Positions 10,466 through 22,523 of a DNA stretch of 64,000 bases are shown in pieces (within the stretch, counting starts at the first letter, position 1; every line of letters begins with the position of its first letter). Origin of the DNA: Apodospora peruviana (taxonomy: Eukaryota > Ascomycota > Sordariomycetes > Sordariales > Lasiosphaeriaceae); contig JAUEDM010000005.1 of assembly GCA_033439685.1 (NCBI GenBank), forward strand, positions 1,054,001 through 1,118,000, written 5' to 3'. The notes below the pieces were generated by a model. The model saw nothing but the letters and a program-made list of their open reading frames with translations. It was not told the origin of the DNA and searched no databases. The position numbers were made by a program, and so were the translations under genes.

Positions 10466-13400
10466 CTACGACAAGTGGAATGCGCCTTGGCCTTCCTTGA
10501 TGGCAGTAAACAACTGCTTCCGCAAGGTATTGAAGTCCGAGTAGTCAGGCAACTTCAGGTAATTGACGCACGTCATGACACTGGGAAGGTAATCGTCCGA
10601 CGTGTACGGCGCCTCGCTCGGCTTGCAGACCACTGTAAACATTGGAGTCAAGCTTCGGAAACCTGTTTCATCCAGGTTAGAGTTGTCTTTCGATGCTGGC
10701 GTGGAGAAGCGATGACACTTACCACCAATAGGGAGCTTCGGACTTCCCGTTGTGAACTGCAGAAAGTCGCGGCGCTCCGACGGTGTCAGCTCGCTCATTG
10801 CCTGCAACAAGTTCCTGACGCTCTTGCTGTCCATGTTGTATCCATGGTCTGCCTTGACCGAGTCCATGAGAGCTAGCAAGCATGCAGGGTTAGCATGTGT
10901 TCAGCCAAAGATCAAGTAATCATACTCACTTTCAAGAGACCAGTCCTCCTCGACTCGTCCAAAGAGCGTGCATAGCTCATCAGGGGTAAAGGCACTGAGG
11001 GCTGAATAGGGGAACACCTGGGAGAAGCCGGTCTGGAATGCAGTGATCTGTCGACGGACACCGCTGCCTAGCGTCATGTCGATAACCTTCTCCAGATACA
11101 AATCAACATTATCAATCGTAAGTCTCGTCTGTGAGCCGTTGGGGATGAGCTCAATCTCAGGATATCCAGGCAAGGTGAAGTCGAGATAGAGGTCATCAAG
11201 TTTGATTTTGTCAATTGTGATGTATTCAGTATCTGCGACCTTTTGAGCTGCACTGCGAGTCGGATCTTCATCAATCATCTTCTTGGCTAGTGAAAATTTC
11301 TTGATCGTCATCAGCGACCTTGCGATGACGGGGTCAACGGACTTGATCGCGCCAAGAGACGGGCGCACAGCAGTAGACTCGTCGCCAATGCGGAAGAAGA
11401 TAGGGTTGAAGTTGATGTCAATGATGCGGGAGTCAATCATGGAACGAGCAACGAACTTGCCCAAGACCTTGAAGAGTTGAAGAATCTTCTCACCCTCTTC
11501 AGAGGTGGAGAACTCGTCGCTCACCGGTCGGGGGAATAGCCCATTTGGACCAGAGACAAACTCGTCGTCTCCGTTTGGATCATTGTCCCTCCAAAGCTTA
11601 AGCTTCTTCTTAGAAAACTCCTTGGATACAGTCGAGTAGAATTCAAGGGTAGGGCCGAGACCTGTTCCGACCTCTTCAAAGTACTCGACTTCAAGAATGC
11701 TCTGGGAAGCTCCATATAGCTCCATAACCTTGACGGCCGACTCGAGAATCTTAGACCGCGAGATGCGGACTTTCTGCCTTTGCAAGCGTCCAAGGAACTG
11801 CCGCTCATCACGACGATCGCGGCGATTCTCCTCCTGAGACTGGGCGTTCTGCCAACGACTCATAGACCTAGCATAGCCAAAAGATGTAGACTGCAGGAAG
11901 AGATGGCGCGTCTCGAAGGGGAACAGAAAGGGGTACAACCTTGCCAAATCCTCACTCCAGCTTGGGAGGCAGTTGCTAGCTACGATAAGAGGCTCCTCGA
12001 GCTGACGATTGAGTTTGGCTGTGAGTTTTGTATTGACGAACTGCGACAATGGCTCCACGTTGAGCTTGATAGTCTCCTTGTTCTCGACGAGAACATCGTC
12101 AATATTGGCGTTCAGATCATGGAGTTTCTTGAGCAGGCGGAGAATGGATGCCGTGGTTGGGTGCTTTGCCAGTGATCCAGGTATGCCACCTTCCTCGGTT
12201 TCCAGCGATGCATCGAACGAGGAGGCAAACGCGATAGGTTCGACCGGAGGAGGGCCCGGGACACGCTTGAACTTGATGGGATGCACTGCCTGGAAGACAT
12301 TCCGAGCAAGGTGATCGTCAGACGTGGCAGCAGAGCCGTGAACGGCACGATAGATTGTTGTTTCGTTGGGGATCACTTTTCCGTTGAGGCTAAACTCAAT
12401 GTGCCAGTCCTGAGGGATGGCTTGAACAGCACCAGCATATGACATCGGCCGCGACGAAGTCGTAGGAGTTGGCGTGCTTTGCAGCGCCGCAGTCAAGGCA
12501 CTGGTCCGGCTGAGTAGCTGGCTGCCCGAGCGTCCTTGGGACGGCGTAGGTACCCGAGTTCCATCTTCCTTGCGGGCGGTGATCTTGCCACCCGCGGCCA
12601 CCTCCAGGTTGACAGCTGATGGGTCAGGCGTTGGGGCGTCGTCCATTCCCTCGTCGAGATCACGCAAGACGCTCAGGGCACTACCTTCACCTTCACCCAT
12701 GTCTTCGTCATCAGATAACTGCTTCTCGTCCGCGCACTCAAGTGCGTTCTCGAGATCATCTTCCTCCTCCGGGGGAGGATGTGGGGGCGCAGCTTCCGGT
12801 GCAGCTTGCCGACGACTTGAGCGACGTAAGCCCGCTTTATCTTTCGATGCCGAAGGCTCAGGTGTTGCCGGTGCGGTATCAGACGCCAGCTGGGACTTGG
12901 ACTTCGCCTTGGAAGTTCGCGACGATCGCGAGCTGGAAGGTTGTGATGAAGCGGGAACCGGCGGTGCTGGAGTCGCATTGCCAGACGGTGGCATCGGTCG
13001 CTCGGCCAGACGAGCTGCGGCCGCCAGAGGAAGACCTGACCCAGCCATTGCAGCGAGAGCTCGGGAAACAGCATCCCTACGGTGTTGCGCACGAGGCCGC
13101 TCCGACAGACTAATGCGGGGCCGCAGGTAATCGTCCAGCGACTTGAAAGTCGTGATCGCGTGAATCGATACCATGATGTTCCGGTAAGGCCGTGGAATAT
13201 CTGAATCATCATCCGCCACCAATCTCAGGCGGATCTGCCTCGCTAGCATGTTTGCTGGGCTGCTCCGGTTTCCGTCAAACGCATGATGGGAGACCGTGAG
13301 GACTTCAAAGTGCTCAGATCTGCTGAGCAAATCTTGCAGCTTATGGATCATGACGCTGAGAGGTGTCGTAGGAGAATCTGCTGTGGCTGTCTTGGGCTTC

Positions 13401-16400
13401 GACTTGACGGCGTATCCCATAAATACCTGAAGGAACGCAGACTGCGCTGCCGCGGTCAGTTGCTTGTCGGGATTGCTGAAAACCTCTTCGAGGACCCGAA
13501 CAACACCAGATGCCAGGAGTTCTGCACTGGTAACGCTCTCCAATACGTCAGAATCGAAGTAAGAGGCCAGTCGTGAGAAGAGATCCGTGCCGCGTTCAAT
13601 TGCCAAGTTTCCTGATGTGCGACGCAGATAGTAATCCTCGATCTCCCCAGCTAGGGCTGAGAGGTTCGCGAGAATCTTGACGGCCTTCTTTTTCATTGCC
13701 TTTCCTTGCTTCTCCGTCTCATGAACTTCCAAAAACCTCTTGGACACTTCGGCAATCCTCGCTTTCATGGACGGCATATCTCCGATGCTGTGACGCGGAG
13801 GACCATCGATCGACATTGTTGAGCCCTCCGAGCTCACGGTAGACCCGGAAACGTCATACTCGTTATGGTCATTCTCGTGGTCGTGATCATGATCCTCTTC
13901 GTCATCATCATCATCCTCGTCCCCATCTTCGTCCTCGTCATCATCAGAAGCGTGATGTGAATGCTCATCATCGTCATCTTCCTCGTCTTCGCCCCCTTCA
14001 TCCTCAGCATCCTCATCTTCATGCTCTAATTGGCGCTCGGCCACCTCAGCAGGAGCGGGATGCGTGCGCCGGCTCACGGTATCAAGAGCATCCATCTGAG
14101 GCGCTGGTTCTGACTCCGGCTCGAGGATCGGGTCAGGTGCGTCTTTCGCGGTGGTAGGGTTTGACTCAGGCTCAGGCTCAGGCTCAGGCTCCACAGAGAG
14201 CTTCTCGATCTCTGCAATAACACCTTCCCGATAGAGCTGATAGCGGTAGATATGACCTAAGCGGCTCGCCAATAGCTCTGTTGCCTGCAGGGCAAACATG
14301 ACTAGTGACAGATGGTCCTGCTGGGAGAGAATCGAAGCCAGGAAAGATGCATAAGGCACAGACTTAAGAGCCTCGGATAGGATACTTGGCTCCAGGTTGG
14401 ATAGCATCTTCAGCTGGGCAGTCAAGACCTTTTGGCGAACGGCGAGGTTGACTGTGCTGGAGAAAGCGTCCGTAAGAGTCGGGAAAATAATCAGCGCGAA
14501 CCGCCGAACTTCGTCCTTGCAGCCGTCCAAAAATTCCACTCGCTTCTCGTTCGACGTTTTCTTGCGTGTACCAGCTGAAGAGGGGGTGATAGGCTCCGCC
14601 GGCGAGTTCATGGAGACAAAGTCTCCCGAGGCGGGATCTGCGGACCTGGGCAGACTGGGGAGAAGCTCGCAAATGACGTTCAGTGTCTCGATGATTTGCT
14701 CTCGCGGCCTGTGGATCAGGGCTTGCATGATAAGCACGCTGTCTAGCTTAGAGGCTAGGTCGTCTGTTCCGCTAGGAGGAGAAACACCAGTGAGAATTTG
14801 GTAAAGGGTTTCGACCACATTAAGCTTGAAGAGATCGGCCGAGAGGCGGGGGCTCGCACGAGCCGTGAAGGCGAGCACGCGAAGAAATTGAGTGTGAATA
14901 TGCGGCCCAATAAGATTGGTCGTCCCTGGAAGTAGCAGGCCAAGGACGGCCTTCAGCAAGTCAACGCTTACAAGCTCTTCCAGTTTCTGGGGATGATACT
15001 TGAAGCTCTCAACAATGCGGGACACGCAAAGCGAGGCCTGCTCGACGACGCGCTGGTCATTGCTTCCGAGAACGTTCAAAAGTGTGGGCATGACGTCGCG
15101 GATCACAGGGAAAGAGTCCTCTGGAATATTACGGCAACAGTTTGCAGCCGTGGTGACGGCAACCCGTTGGGTGCTAGTTGCAAAAAACTCCAGGTAGGAG
15201 AGGCACGCAGTCAAACCGCCTTCGCGGACAATGCTCGTAGGGTACTCGACCGAGATCTTCTCCAGAGTGCTGAGTGCCTGTTCGGCAAGATCAATAAACG
15301 AGATCTCAAGCAGCTTCTGGCAAAGGACAGGGACGGCTCCCCCATAGACGACGTTAGCTGTGCTTGCCGGTAGTGCCTCCATGAGGTTGGCAAGGCAGCG
15401 GCATGCCAGCAGCATAATCTCTGGATTCTCCTCTCCCGTGGCCTCGTTTGGCTGCATCAACGTTACCAACTCTTTCACAAACGAATCGGGCGAAAAGTGA
15501 CCCGAAAGGTTATCTTCGTTGGACACCAGGAGCATCTCGGAAAGCTCTTGCAGCGCAACAAGCTGGATGGTAGAATCATCCCTTTGACGGAGGTTGTTCA
15601 AGATTTCTCTCAATCTTGCGGACATGCCGGAGACCATCCCAGTCAAGGCCCGTAGTGTGCTAGAAAGGCCATGCACACCGTGTCCACCGAAGCCACCAAA
15701 GGGATCGTCGTCATCCTCTCCGTCGTATCGATGGTGGTCATCGTCGTCGTGATCATCGTCATCATTCTCGTCACTATCGTCAGGCGGATTATCCTCCGGA
15801 GGCGGCGGTGGTGGGGGCGGAGGAGCTGTTGACTCCTTCTCGTGTTCATCGGTACCACCCATCACTACATCTTGATCTTGTGTATCATTGGATATCCGTT
15901 TTGACCGGCGGCTGGAGCCCGGTGCGGATGGGGCTGGAAGTTCTTGGAGGGTTATGGCTAAGACTCGAACACAGCTGGCTGGGGCAGAGATTTCGGAACA
16001 TACCTTGATCCGCCTGTTTTTCCTTCTTGTTCCGACTCGAACGGCGGCTAGACGATGTTGAAGATGGGTTTGCTGGGGGGTTAGCAGGGCCTGCCGGGGT
16101 TCTTCATGTGCCGTTAGCATGTGCCCTGCTCACGGATAAGCCTGAACTCAAAAGGCCAACTCACTCTGGCGTGGACATAATGGCGGGAGCCTTGCCCTTC
16201 CTGCGTCGTGTTGTGGTTGACGGTGTCGGAGCTTGGACGGGAGCTGGAGGTGGTTGCGGCGGAGCTTGTGCCACTCGCTGTCTCTTGGATCGTCGAGCTG
16301 CGACAGGCGTCTCTACAGTGGCTGTTGGCGGACTGGTGTCGGAACTCTTTTTGCGTTTCTTTGCACTCGGCGCCTGCGCGGGGGTCTGCAAATCGGATGG

Positions 16401-16499
16401 AGGTGCTTGAGGGGCGGGAGAGGCAGCGGAAGCAGTCGAGTTTGCTGAAGCTGCCTGCGCTGCTTGACGGGCGGACGAGCGGGTAACTCTAGACGACAT
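10466..16499 (-). CDS. UFD4: HECT-type E3 ubiquitin ligase, Ufd4/TRIP12 family
   Basis: This HECT E3 of the ubiquitin-fusion-degradation and N-degron pathways passes ubiquitin from an E2 to substrates through a thioester. Five exons give 1927 aa: 16499-16165, 16101-16004, 15933-10930, 10872-10723 and 10662-10466. The third acceptor could lie 9 nt upstream, also in frame. The N-terminus is Ala/Ser/Pro-rich with basic patches, then a poly-Pro run and acidic Asp/His stretches. Armadillo-type repeats follow at about residues 210-560 (LVALQELSEMLLVSNEDNL; REQIIETLNVICELLPSLP). An acidic, His-rich insert and an SEPEPEPEPE repeat come next. The HECT domain fills the last 370 residues or so (VGTGLGPTLEFYSTVSKEFS; PKLPIGG then FRSLTPMFTVVCKPSE), with the catalytic Cys in MTCVNYLKLP at residue 1894. 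The end AFHLS is typical. All junctions are phase-consistent with GTGAGT, GTATGT or GTAAGT donors. Confidence 0.93.
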
Positions 16500-19029
16500 G
16501 AGTAAATGTGTGGCCGTGGTTCGTCATGGGAGTTATTGCGAGAAAGACGAGCGGCCGACGATGAAGAAGAGGAGCAGAATCAAGGCTGTTATAGACGATG
16601 GGAAGGTGTATGCAGAGTTATCGAGCTGCAAGGGAGGTGAATGAACTATGATGTTTGGTGCGGCAGCCTTGAACGGTGTGAATGGGCAACTGTTGGCACC
16701 AAAGCGTCGAAATGTTTAATTCGCGGCAGAGCAATGCTTTCGCACTTTGTGCGTTGTGACAAGCCGTCCACACAGAGAAAACAAATCGACGACAACTACT
16801 GATGCGCACGAATGGGGGGTTTGACTTTTGAGCAAGATGTTTGTTGCAGTGTCAAGCTTTGGCGGGGGGAGGAAGTAATGGATGGTTTTCAGAGGCGAGG
16901 TGCAGGAGTGGACTCGGTTCGTGGATCGGAAGACCAGACGGAGCGACGAGGCCACACACGCACACCTCGGGCAGGCAGAGGTGGTCAAGGCTTCGAGTTC
17001 AAAGTTGAAGGTCAAAAAAGGAGACGAGGGGTATCTACCTGGATGAGGGGGACTTGGACGCGGACGCCAAAGAAGCACTGGCAAGAGCGGCGGTCTGGGA
17101 GACGGAGGAAGGCGTGGACGGGTTGGACGGGCCAGACGAGGCAGGAGAGGTATTCGTCGGAGGCAGGCGCACTGGTGGTTGATCGTTATCGAGAGCGAGA
17201 GCCGATCCGGAGCGCGGGTTTGCGGAGCTTCGTTCTGCCATGGATTACGCCATGAGGCGAGCGGGCGGGTATCCAGACGGAGATGGGATGGAGGCAGCTG
17301 AGGGCGACAGAATTAAATACACGGACAAGCTAGGTCACACATAGAGAGAAGTTAAACAGAAGCTTCTCGCAGACGATGGGGATGGACGGCAAGAAATAGG
17401 AAGGTCGATGGAGGGCGATGGCGATCATGAGTAACAGTGAACTCAGGCTCGATATCCGGCTGGCTGGTGGAGTTGTCGGGTGGATGTGGATTGATTGGAG
17501 ATGGATGCTTTTCCCGTGCGGGTCGAACTTGTTAACTTAAGGCGGTGCACCACAGTGCAGAACATCGGCGGTCGGCGAGAGGTCGGTGCGTTAGGTTTGC
17601 CAGCCTGGACTCCTGCAGGAAACTCCCAGGCCCACCTCTCTCAGGCGCCGGGCCCAATCTCAGTCGTTACGGCAGGCGGCTCTCCAGCTCATTAAGACCC
17701 CTGTCACAATGGTTGGGTCCCTGGACGCGTACAGCCGGAAGGCGTGCCCTGCCGTCTGTGATTGGAGACAACGCATCATCGATACGGTGCCCGATCTGGC
17801 CAAGTTTTACCCAGCGCTGTGCGATAAGAAACGCACCGTTCCCGAACACCTGATGTGCTTGCAAGTCGCAACTCACAGCAATTCCTTGAAGTGTCTCTTG
17901 TCGAGTCCAACCCATTGTCAACATTGCACACAACACAATATGCTCTATCAATTACTTGCCAAAGAGTCGATGATTATACCACCTGAAGGACCCGAAGGAC
18001 CTGGATCTTTTACTTCACCCATGCAATTCCTGTTGGCTAAGGAATTGAGAAGTTCACTCCACTCTGTCAATATCGCAACGGCCAACGAATGTTCCAAAAC
18101 AAACCGGACCCGCGTATAAAATTTGGGGGTTCACTCATCTCTCCAATTTGGTCAATAGACAATGGAAGAGCCGCGTCTGTATTTGCTATAGACGAAGGGA
18201 TTCGTTTCAAGGTATGAAATACCCTGCAAGGAGTGTCCGCTCTTGCCACAGGAACAACCCGATGGCCAACAGACACGAAGTGGCTGCTCTACTCAGAACA
18301 ACAGGAAGCGCGGAGTTCCTCCATCGTTTGGCCAGTCGACTTCCTTATAAGCCACCTCATCGGTAGCCACCCATTCGTCCAAACCGCCTGGAAGAAGAAA
18401 GGACTCGAAGACCTCCCGAAAGAGGGTGTCAAGGTTAGCGAGACCGAGATACCAAGTGCATGGCGAGGCCAGTGAAGGCTAGGTCGAAGCACGCTAATTC
18501 TCGCGACCCTATAGTTTCTTGGTTAGAAGGGACTGACTGCAATTGGAGTTTCAGGAACACAAAAGATACGCCGCGTTGACATAACCGTGTGGTTCACCGT
18601 TCACGAGGCCTGTGGCTCATCGCTGCATCTGAACATCAAGGTCAGCAAGTGTCTGCAGCGAAGGTATCCTCAATTTGCGTGACAAGGTCATGCTATCTCA
18701 TTCACTATTCATTTCTCGAAATATTAGAAGAATTTAGCGCGACCCCGTGCGACAAGTGAAGCATTGAAGTTGGCTGGCTGAGGGTTACCCTTGAGTCCCT
18801 TGTTAGCTGACAGGGGCAGTTGTCCCGCCCGCTGCGTTTGTGTCGCTTTCCGTCGGCACAAGTGACGTCGCTCCCGTAGACGTCTCACTTGTGCCCGCCT
18901 CCCAGTACCTGAGCTGTCCCTTTCTCTAGGAATTCTGCTTGCACGACACTCAATTGATTGCGAATTTGTCTTTTTCGTCTGTAATTATCTCTTGCGAATC
19001 GCTTCTTGTATACAAGTTCGCAAGTTAAA
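16500..19029. other. 2.5 kb gene-free region between UFD4 and BCKDH E1-alpha
   Basis: This is a shared upstream region of two divergent genes. Several overlapping ORFs of 60-150 codons occur on both strands (for example 16812-17255 and 17709-18119), but none carries a recognisable motif or a plausible domain. A long inverted repeat at 18855-18895 is listed separately. The sequence just 5' of UFD4 could be a long 5' UTR. Confidence 0.5.
18855..18895. promoter_or_regulatory. Inverted repeat with ACGTC cores upstream of BCKDH E1-alpha
   Basis: The left arm GGCACAAGTGACGTC (18855-18869) and the right arm GACGTCTCACTTGTGCC (18879-18895) are inverted copies separated by 9 nt. The only difference is a 2-nt GA insertion in the right arm. 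Each arm carries a GACGTC/ACGTC core like those bound by bZIP (CREB/ATF-type) factors. It ends about 135 nt before the E1-alpha ATG, a suitable distance for a promoter element. The regulatory role is inferred. Confidence 0.4.
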
Positions 19030-20487
19030 ATGATGATAGGCCTGCGTATCCCGGGCAGACGCGCCTCGGCGTTGCCATCGCACGTAATAAGCCCCGCGAT
19101 CCAGCGTCGGCGACTTCCTCCTACTCCCACTCCTCTTACCACCGCGACACAAACAATACGATGCGCAAGCTCCCTCTCGCAGCGACCAGACTCGAAACAT
19201 GTCTCCTTCCCAGGCGCCGTCAAGTCGGCCTTCACCAACACGATGCACTTCGAGCACCCGCAGACGTACCCCGCCCTGCCGACCTACCGAGCGGTCGACC
19301 AGCACGGCGAGATCGTGGACCCGTCGTTCAAACCGGACCTAAAGGACGAGGAGGTGGTCAAACTATACCTTGACATGCTGACGGTTTCCGTCATGGACCT
19401 GATCATGTTTGACGCCCAGCGACAGGGGCGTCTCAGCTTCTACATGGTGTCTGCCGGCGAGGAGGCCGTGTCTGTGGGGACTGCGTCGGCGTTGACCAGG
19501 GACGATGTGGTGTTCTGCCAATATCGCGAGCAAGGCGTGTTTAAACAGCGCGGATTCAAGCTTGGCGATTTTATGAACCAATTGGTTGCGAATCGGAGGG
19601 ATTCTGGAAAAGGGAGAAGCATGCCGGTTCATTACGGGAGCAAGGAGTTGAATATTGTAGGTTCTCCAGCTATGATTCTCCAGTGAACAACGGGCTGACA
19701 TTGTGTTGTTCCACAGCACACAATCTCGTCTACGCTGGCGACTCAGCTTCCACACGCTGCGGGCGCTGCGTACGCCCTCAAGATCCAACGGATGCAAGAC
19801 CCCTCGATACCCCCAAGGGTGGTGGCCTGCTACTTTGGTGAAGGCGCCGCGAGCGAGGGCGACTTCCACGCGGCGCTGAACATTGCGGCAACAAGATCTT
19901 GTCCGGTGATCTTCATCTGCCGCAACAACGGCTTCGCCATCTCGACGCCGACGCTGGAACAGTATCGCGGAGACGGCATCGCTAGCCGCGGGTTGGGCTA
20001 CGGGATTGAGACCATCCGGGTGGACGGCAACGATTTCTGGGCAGTGCGTGAAGCGACCAAAAAGGCGCGCGAGCTGGCGCTGCAGGACGGCGGGAAGCCA
20101 GTTCTAATCGAGGCCATGACTTATCGGGTAAGCCACCACAGCACGTCGGACGACTCGTTTGCGTACCGCGCCAAAGTCGAAGTGGAAGACTGGAAGAGGC
20201 GGGATAACCCTATTGCCAGGCTGCGGAAGTGGATGGAGGCCAAGGGCTGCTGGGACGAGAACAAGGAGAAGGAGGCAAGGGATAGCATCAGGGGAGAGAT
20301 TCTCAAGGCGTTTTCGGAGGCCGAGAAGGAGAAGAAGCCGCCGATTCGGACCATGTTTGAGGATATCTACGAGGACTTGACGCCGGACCTGAGGCAGCAG
20401 ATGAAGCAGCTCAGGGAGCACCTTGAGAGGTACCCGGAAGAGTACGACCTTGGGGACTTTGAGGGAGGGAAGGACAGTCTACAGTAA
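19030..20487 (+). CDS. Branched-chain 2-oxoacid dehydrogenase E1 component, alpha subunit
   Basis: This is the mitochondrial E1-alpha of the branched-chain keto acid dehydrogenase complex, a thiamine-diphosphate enzyme that decarboxylates the keto acids of Leu, Ile and Val. Two exons, 19030-19656 and 19717-20487, give 465 aa. The basic, Ser/Ala/Thr-rich N-terminus (MMIGLRIPGRRASALP) looks like a mitochondrial presequence, and the tandem ATG at 19030 is the natural start. The E1 fold shows in YREQGV and VHYGSKELNI. The ThDP/Mg motif is YFGEGAASEGDF (G250 to G257) running on to the RNN near 279. The phosphorylation loop is YRVSHHSTSDDS. Ser351 aligns with the main BCKD-kinase site of the animal enzyme, while Ala361 sits where the second site would be. 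The HHSTSDD loop and the FYMVSAGEEA segment favour BCKDH over pyruvate dehydrogenase. Confidence 0.94.
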
Positions 20488-20861
20488 CGCAGTTTATGTA
20501 GATTGATAGATGTTTCGTACGACTACCTATGATGATGGTTGGCGTTCCGTTTGTTTCGTCTGAAGCACGGCTTTCGTCCCATGACTCCGCGCGCCTTCCT
20601 GGTGATTCCAGTCACGCGTGTTGATCGATTGCAGGCCGCATCACTGGACAAATAAGTCTTTTACGTCGTTCGAAGCTCGAAGTTCGCTCACTAGGTATAA
20701 AATACATACCTTAGCACACGAAGTAGCAACCGCGGCACCACCAACTCACCACACAACTTACCACACCAGTCAACAAGGCGCTGGTTTTACATTCTTGAAC
20801 CCGCACCATTACCCAAAGCAAAAGCAAGCACACTTTCAATACTGATATTGATCGGTACGAT
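20488..20861. other. Short intergenic region
   Basis: This contains the 3' UTR of the E1-alpha gene and the presumed promoter or leader of the small membrane-protein ORF, including TATAAAATAC at 20697. Nothing else seen. Confidence 0.4.
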
Positions 20862-21026
20862 ATGGAGCCCGCTAGCGAAGTCGCCCTCATCGTCCTCGCG
20901 ATACTCGCCCTGATCGCTATCATAGGCTGGATGGGCTTCAAATTCCACGAACGGCTTGACGCCCAAGTCGTCAAGGTACGGCGAACTCGGGTTGATGCTG
21001 CTCGCCGCCAGCAGACCCAGGTTTAA
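20862..21026 (+). CDS. Small single-pass membrane protein, 54 aa (hypothetical)
   Basis: This is a short ORF of 54 codons between two clear genes. Residues 1-6 (MEPASE) are acidic or polar. Residues 7-26 form one strongly hydrophobic helix (VALIVLAILALIAIIGWMGF). The rest is a basic tail with paired Arg (KVRRTRV, AARRQQ), giving the layout of a tail-in, one-helix membrane microprotein. A TATAAA-like box lies about 165 nt upstream. I do not recognise a family. It could be a chance ORF, but the clean amphipathic architecture and codon choice (GCC, CTC, ATC) resemble neighbouring coding DNA. An alternative is a first exon, since AAG followed by GTACGG occurs inside it. Confidence 0.5.
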   Translation: MEPASEVALIVLAILALIAIIGWMGFKFHERLDAQVVKVRRTRVDAARRQQTQV

Positions 21027-21430
21027 TCAGGTGTGTTTTCGTTTCCTGTATTTCCTTCTGATTTCCAAGGTTCCAACCTGTGTAAGATGGGTTGCCAGCT
21101 GAGAATAACGAGATGGATGTGGGTGTGGTACTTACGGATGTAAAGTGAGCTGAAAAACGGAGCTCACTATCCGCAGCCGTAACCTGCCGGCAGCGACCGT
21201 TTCTTATCCCCCACCTCCAGAAACAAGCCCCTTGGCAAAACTAAACTGCCTGAACCGCCCCCACATGCAAGGCTGACAGGCAGCATGCCCACCCCTGTCG
21301 CGTCGAGCGAGTTCTTTTTCGCTGTGCTTGAATTTTCGCAGCCTCGTCTCAATCCCCATGAACTGAGCTAACAACATCAACATCAACAGAACCTCGGAGA
21401 GACCGTGTCCGGCACTCAACCACAGATACA
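21027..21430. other. Intergenic region upstream of COQ5
   Basis: This is the presumed 3' UTR of the small ORF followed by the COQ5 promoter and leader (ACAACATCAACATCAACAG just before the start region). Antisense ORFs here have no supporting features. Confidence 0.4.
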
Positions 21431-22523
21431 ATGTCTGCCGCCATCGCCCGACCGGCCCTCCTCCGAAGGGCACTTCCTGCCCTGCGCAACAGCAACAACA
21501 GTTTATTACCTGTACTACCATCACGATCATTTTCGTCAACCCTCCTCCGAACCTCTCCTCCAAACACCTCTTCCCCAACACCCGATTATGCAACCCCGGA
21601 CCCTTCCCGACCAACCCATTTCGGCTTCGAAACCGTGACGGAAGCCGAAAAACGCGAGCGCGTAGCCGGGGTATTCACTTCTGTGGCCGAGTCCTACGAC
21701 CGCATGAACGACCTAATGTCCTTTGGTTGGCACCGCATCTGGAAGTCTGTTTCTCCCTATCCTTTTCCCTTTCCCACCCCTCCTAACTTGTGTGTGTAGG
21801 GACCACTTCGTATCCTCCCTAAACCCAGGCTTCTTCCCCCTCACGTCCAGTCCAGACCCACGCACCGCACCCCAACACATCCTCGATATCGCCGGCGGAA
21901 CAGGTGACATCGCCTTCCGGATGCTGCACACAGCCCACGTTATCAACCAAAACCCAAACGTATCCGTCACGATATCAGACATCAACCCCGCCATGTTATC
22001 CGTCGGCAAACAGCGCGCGCAGTCTCAGCTCCCTGCCTCACAACAAGCAGTCCTAAATTTCGTCGAAGCCAACGCCGAAAATTTGACTTCAACAAAGCCG
22101 TTGGGCGCTTCCCCAGACGCACCCACGCAAAAGATTCCAGACGAGAGTGTGGACTTGTACACAGTGGCCTTCGGCATCCGAAATTTCAGCAACATACCCG
22201 CCGCGCTGAGAGAAGCGCATCGCGTCCTCAAGCCAGGCGGGATCTTTGCCTGTCTGGAATTCAGCAAAGCCGACAAATACCCGCTGTTCAACGAGATCTA
22301 CAAACGCTGGTCATTTGGCGCCATCCCATTAATCGGCCAGCTTGTTGCTGGCGATCGCGACTCTTACCAATACCTTGTGGAATCTATTGAACGGTTTCCT
22401 TCCCAAGAGGAATTTAGGGACATGATTGTTGATGCTGGGTTTGTTGTGGGCGGCAAAGGGTATGAAGACCTAACCGGGGGTGTGGCTGCTATTCATAAGG
22501 GTATGAAGCCTCGCCGCGTTTAA
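21431..22523 (+). CDS. COQ5: 2-methoxy-6-polyprenyl-1,4-benzoquinol methylase, mitochondrial
   Basis: Coq5 is the SAM-dependent C-methyltransferase of ubiquinone biosynthesis and acts on the mitochondrial matrix face of the inner membrane in the CoQ synthome. Two exons, 21431-21744 and 21800-22523, give 345 aa. The N-terminus (MSAAIARPALLRRALPALR) is an Arg-rich presequence, with a likely cleavage zone around RSFSS. UbiE/COQ5 signatures follow: ESYDRMNDLMSFG, then after the intron W-K-DHF. SAM motif I is HILDIAGGTGDIAF at about residues 131-144, then VTISDINPAML, VAFGIRNFSN and EAHRVLKPGGIF. The tail is DLTGGVAAIHKG. The intron donor reads GTCTGT rather than GTRAGT, but the phase (AA + G) restores the family sequence exactly. 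Length fits the family. Confidence 0.95.

Noticed and set aside
16812..18119. Several 100-150 codon ORFs between UFD4 and E1-alpha
   Set aside because: They overlap on both strands, have no conserved motifs, and cannot be linked by plausible introns.
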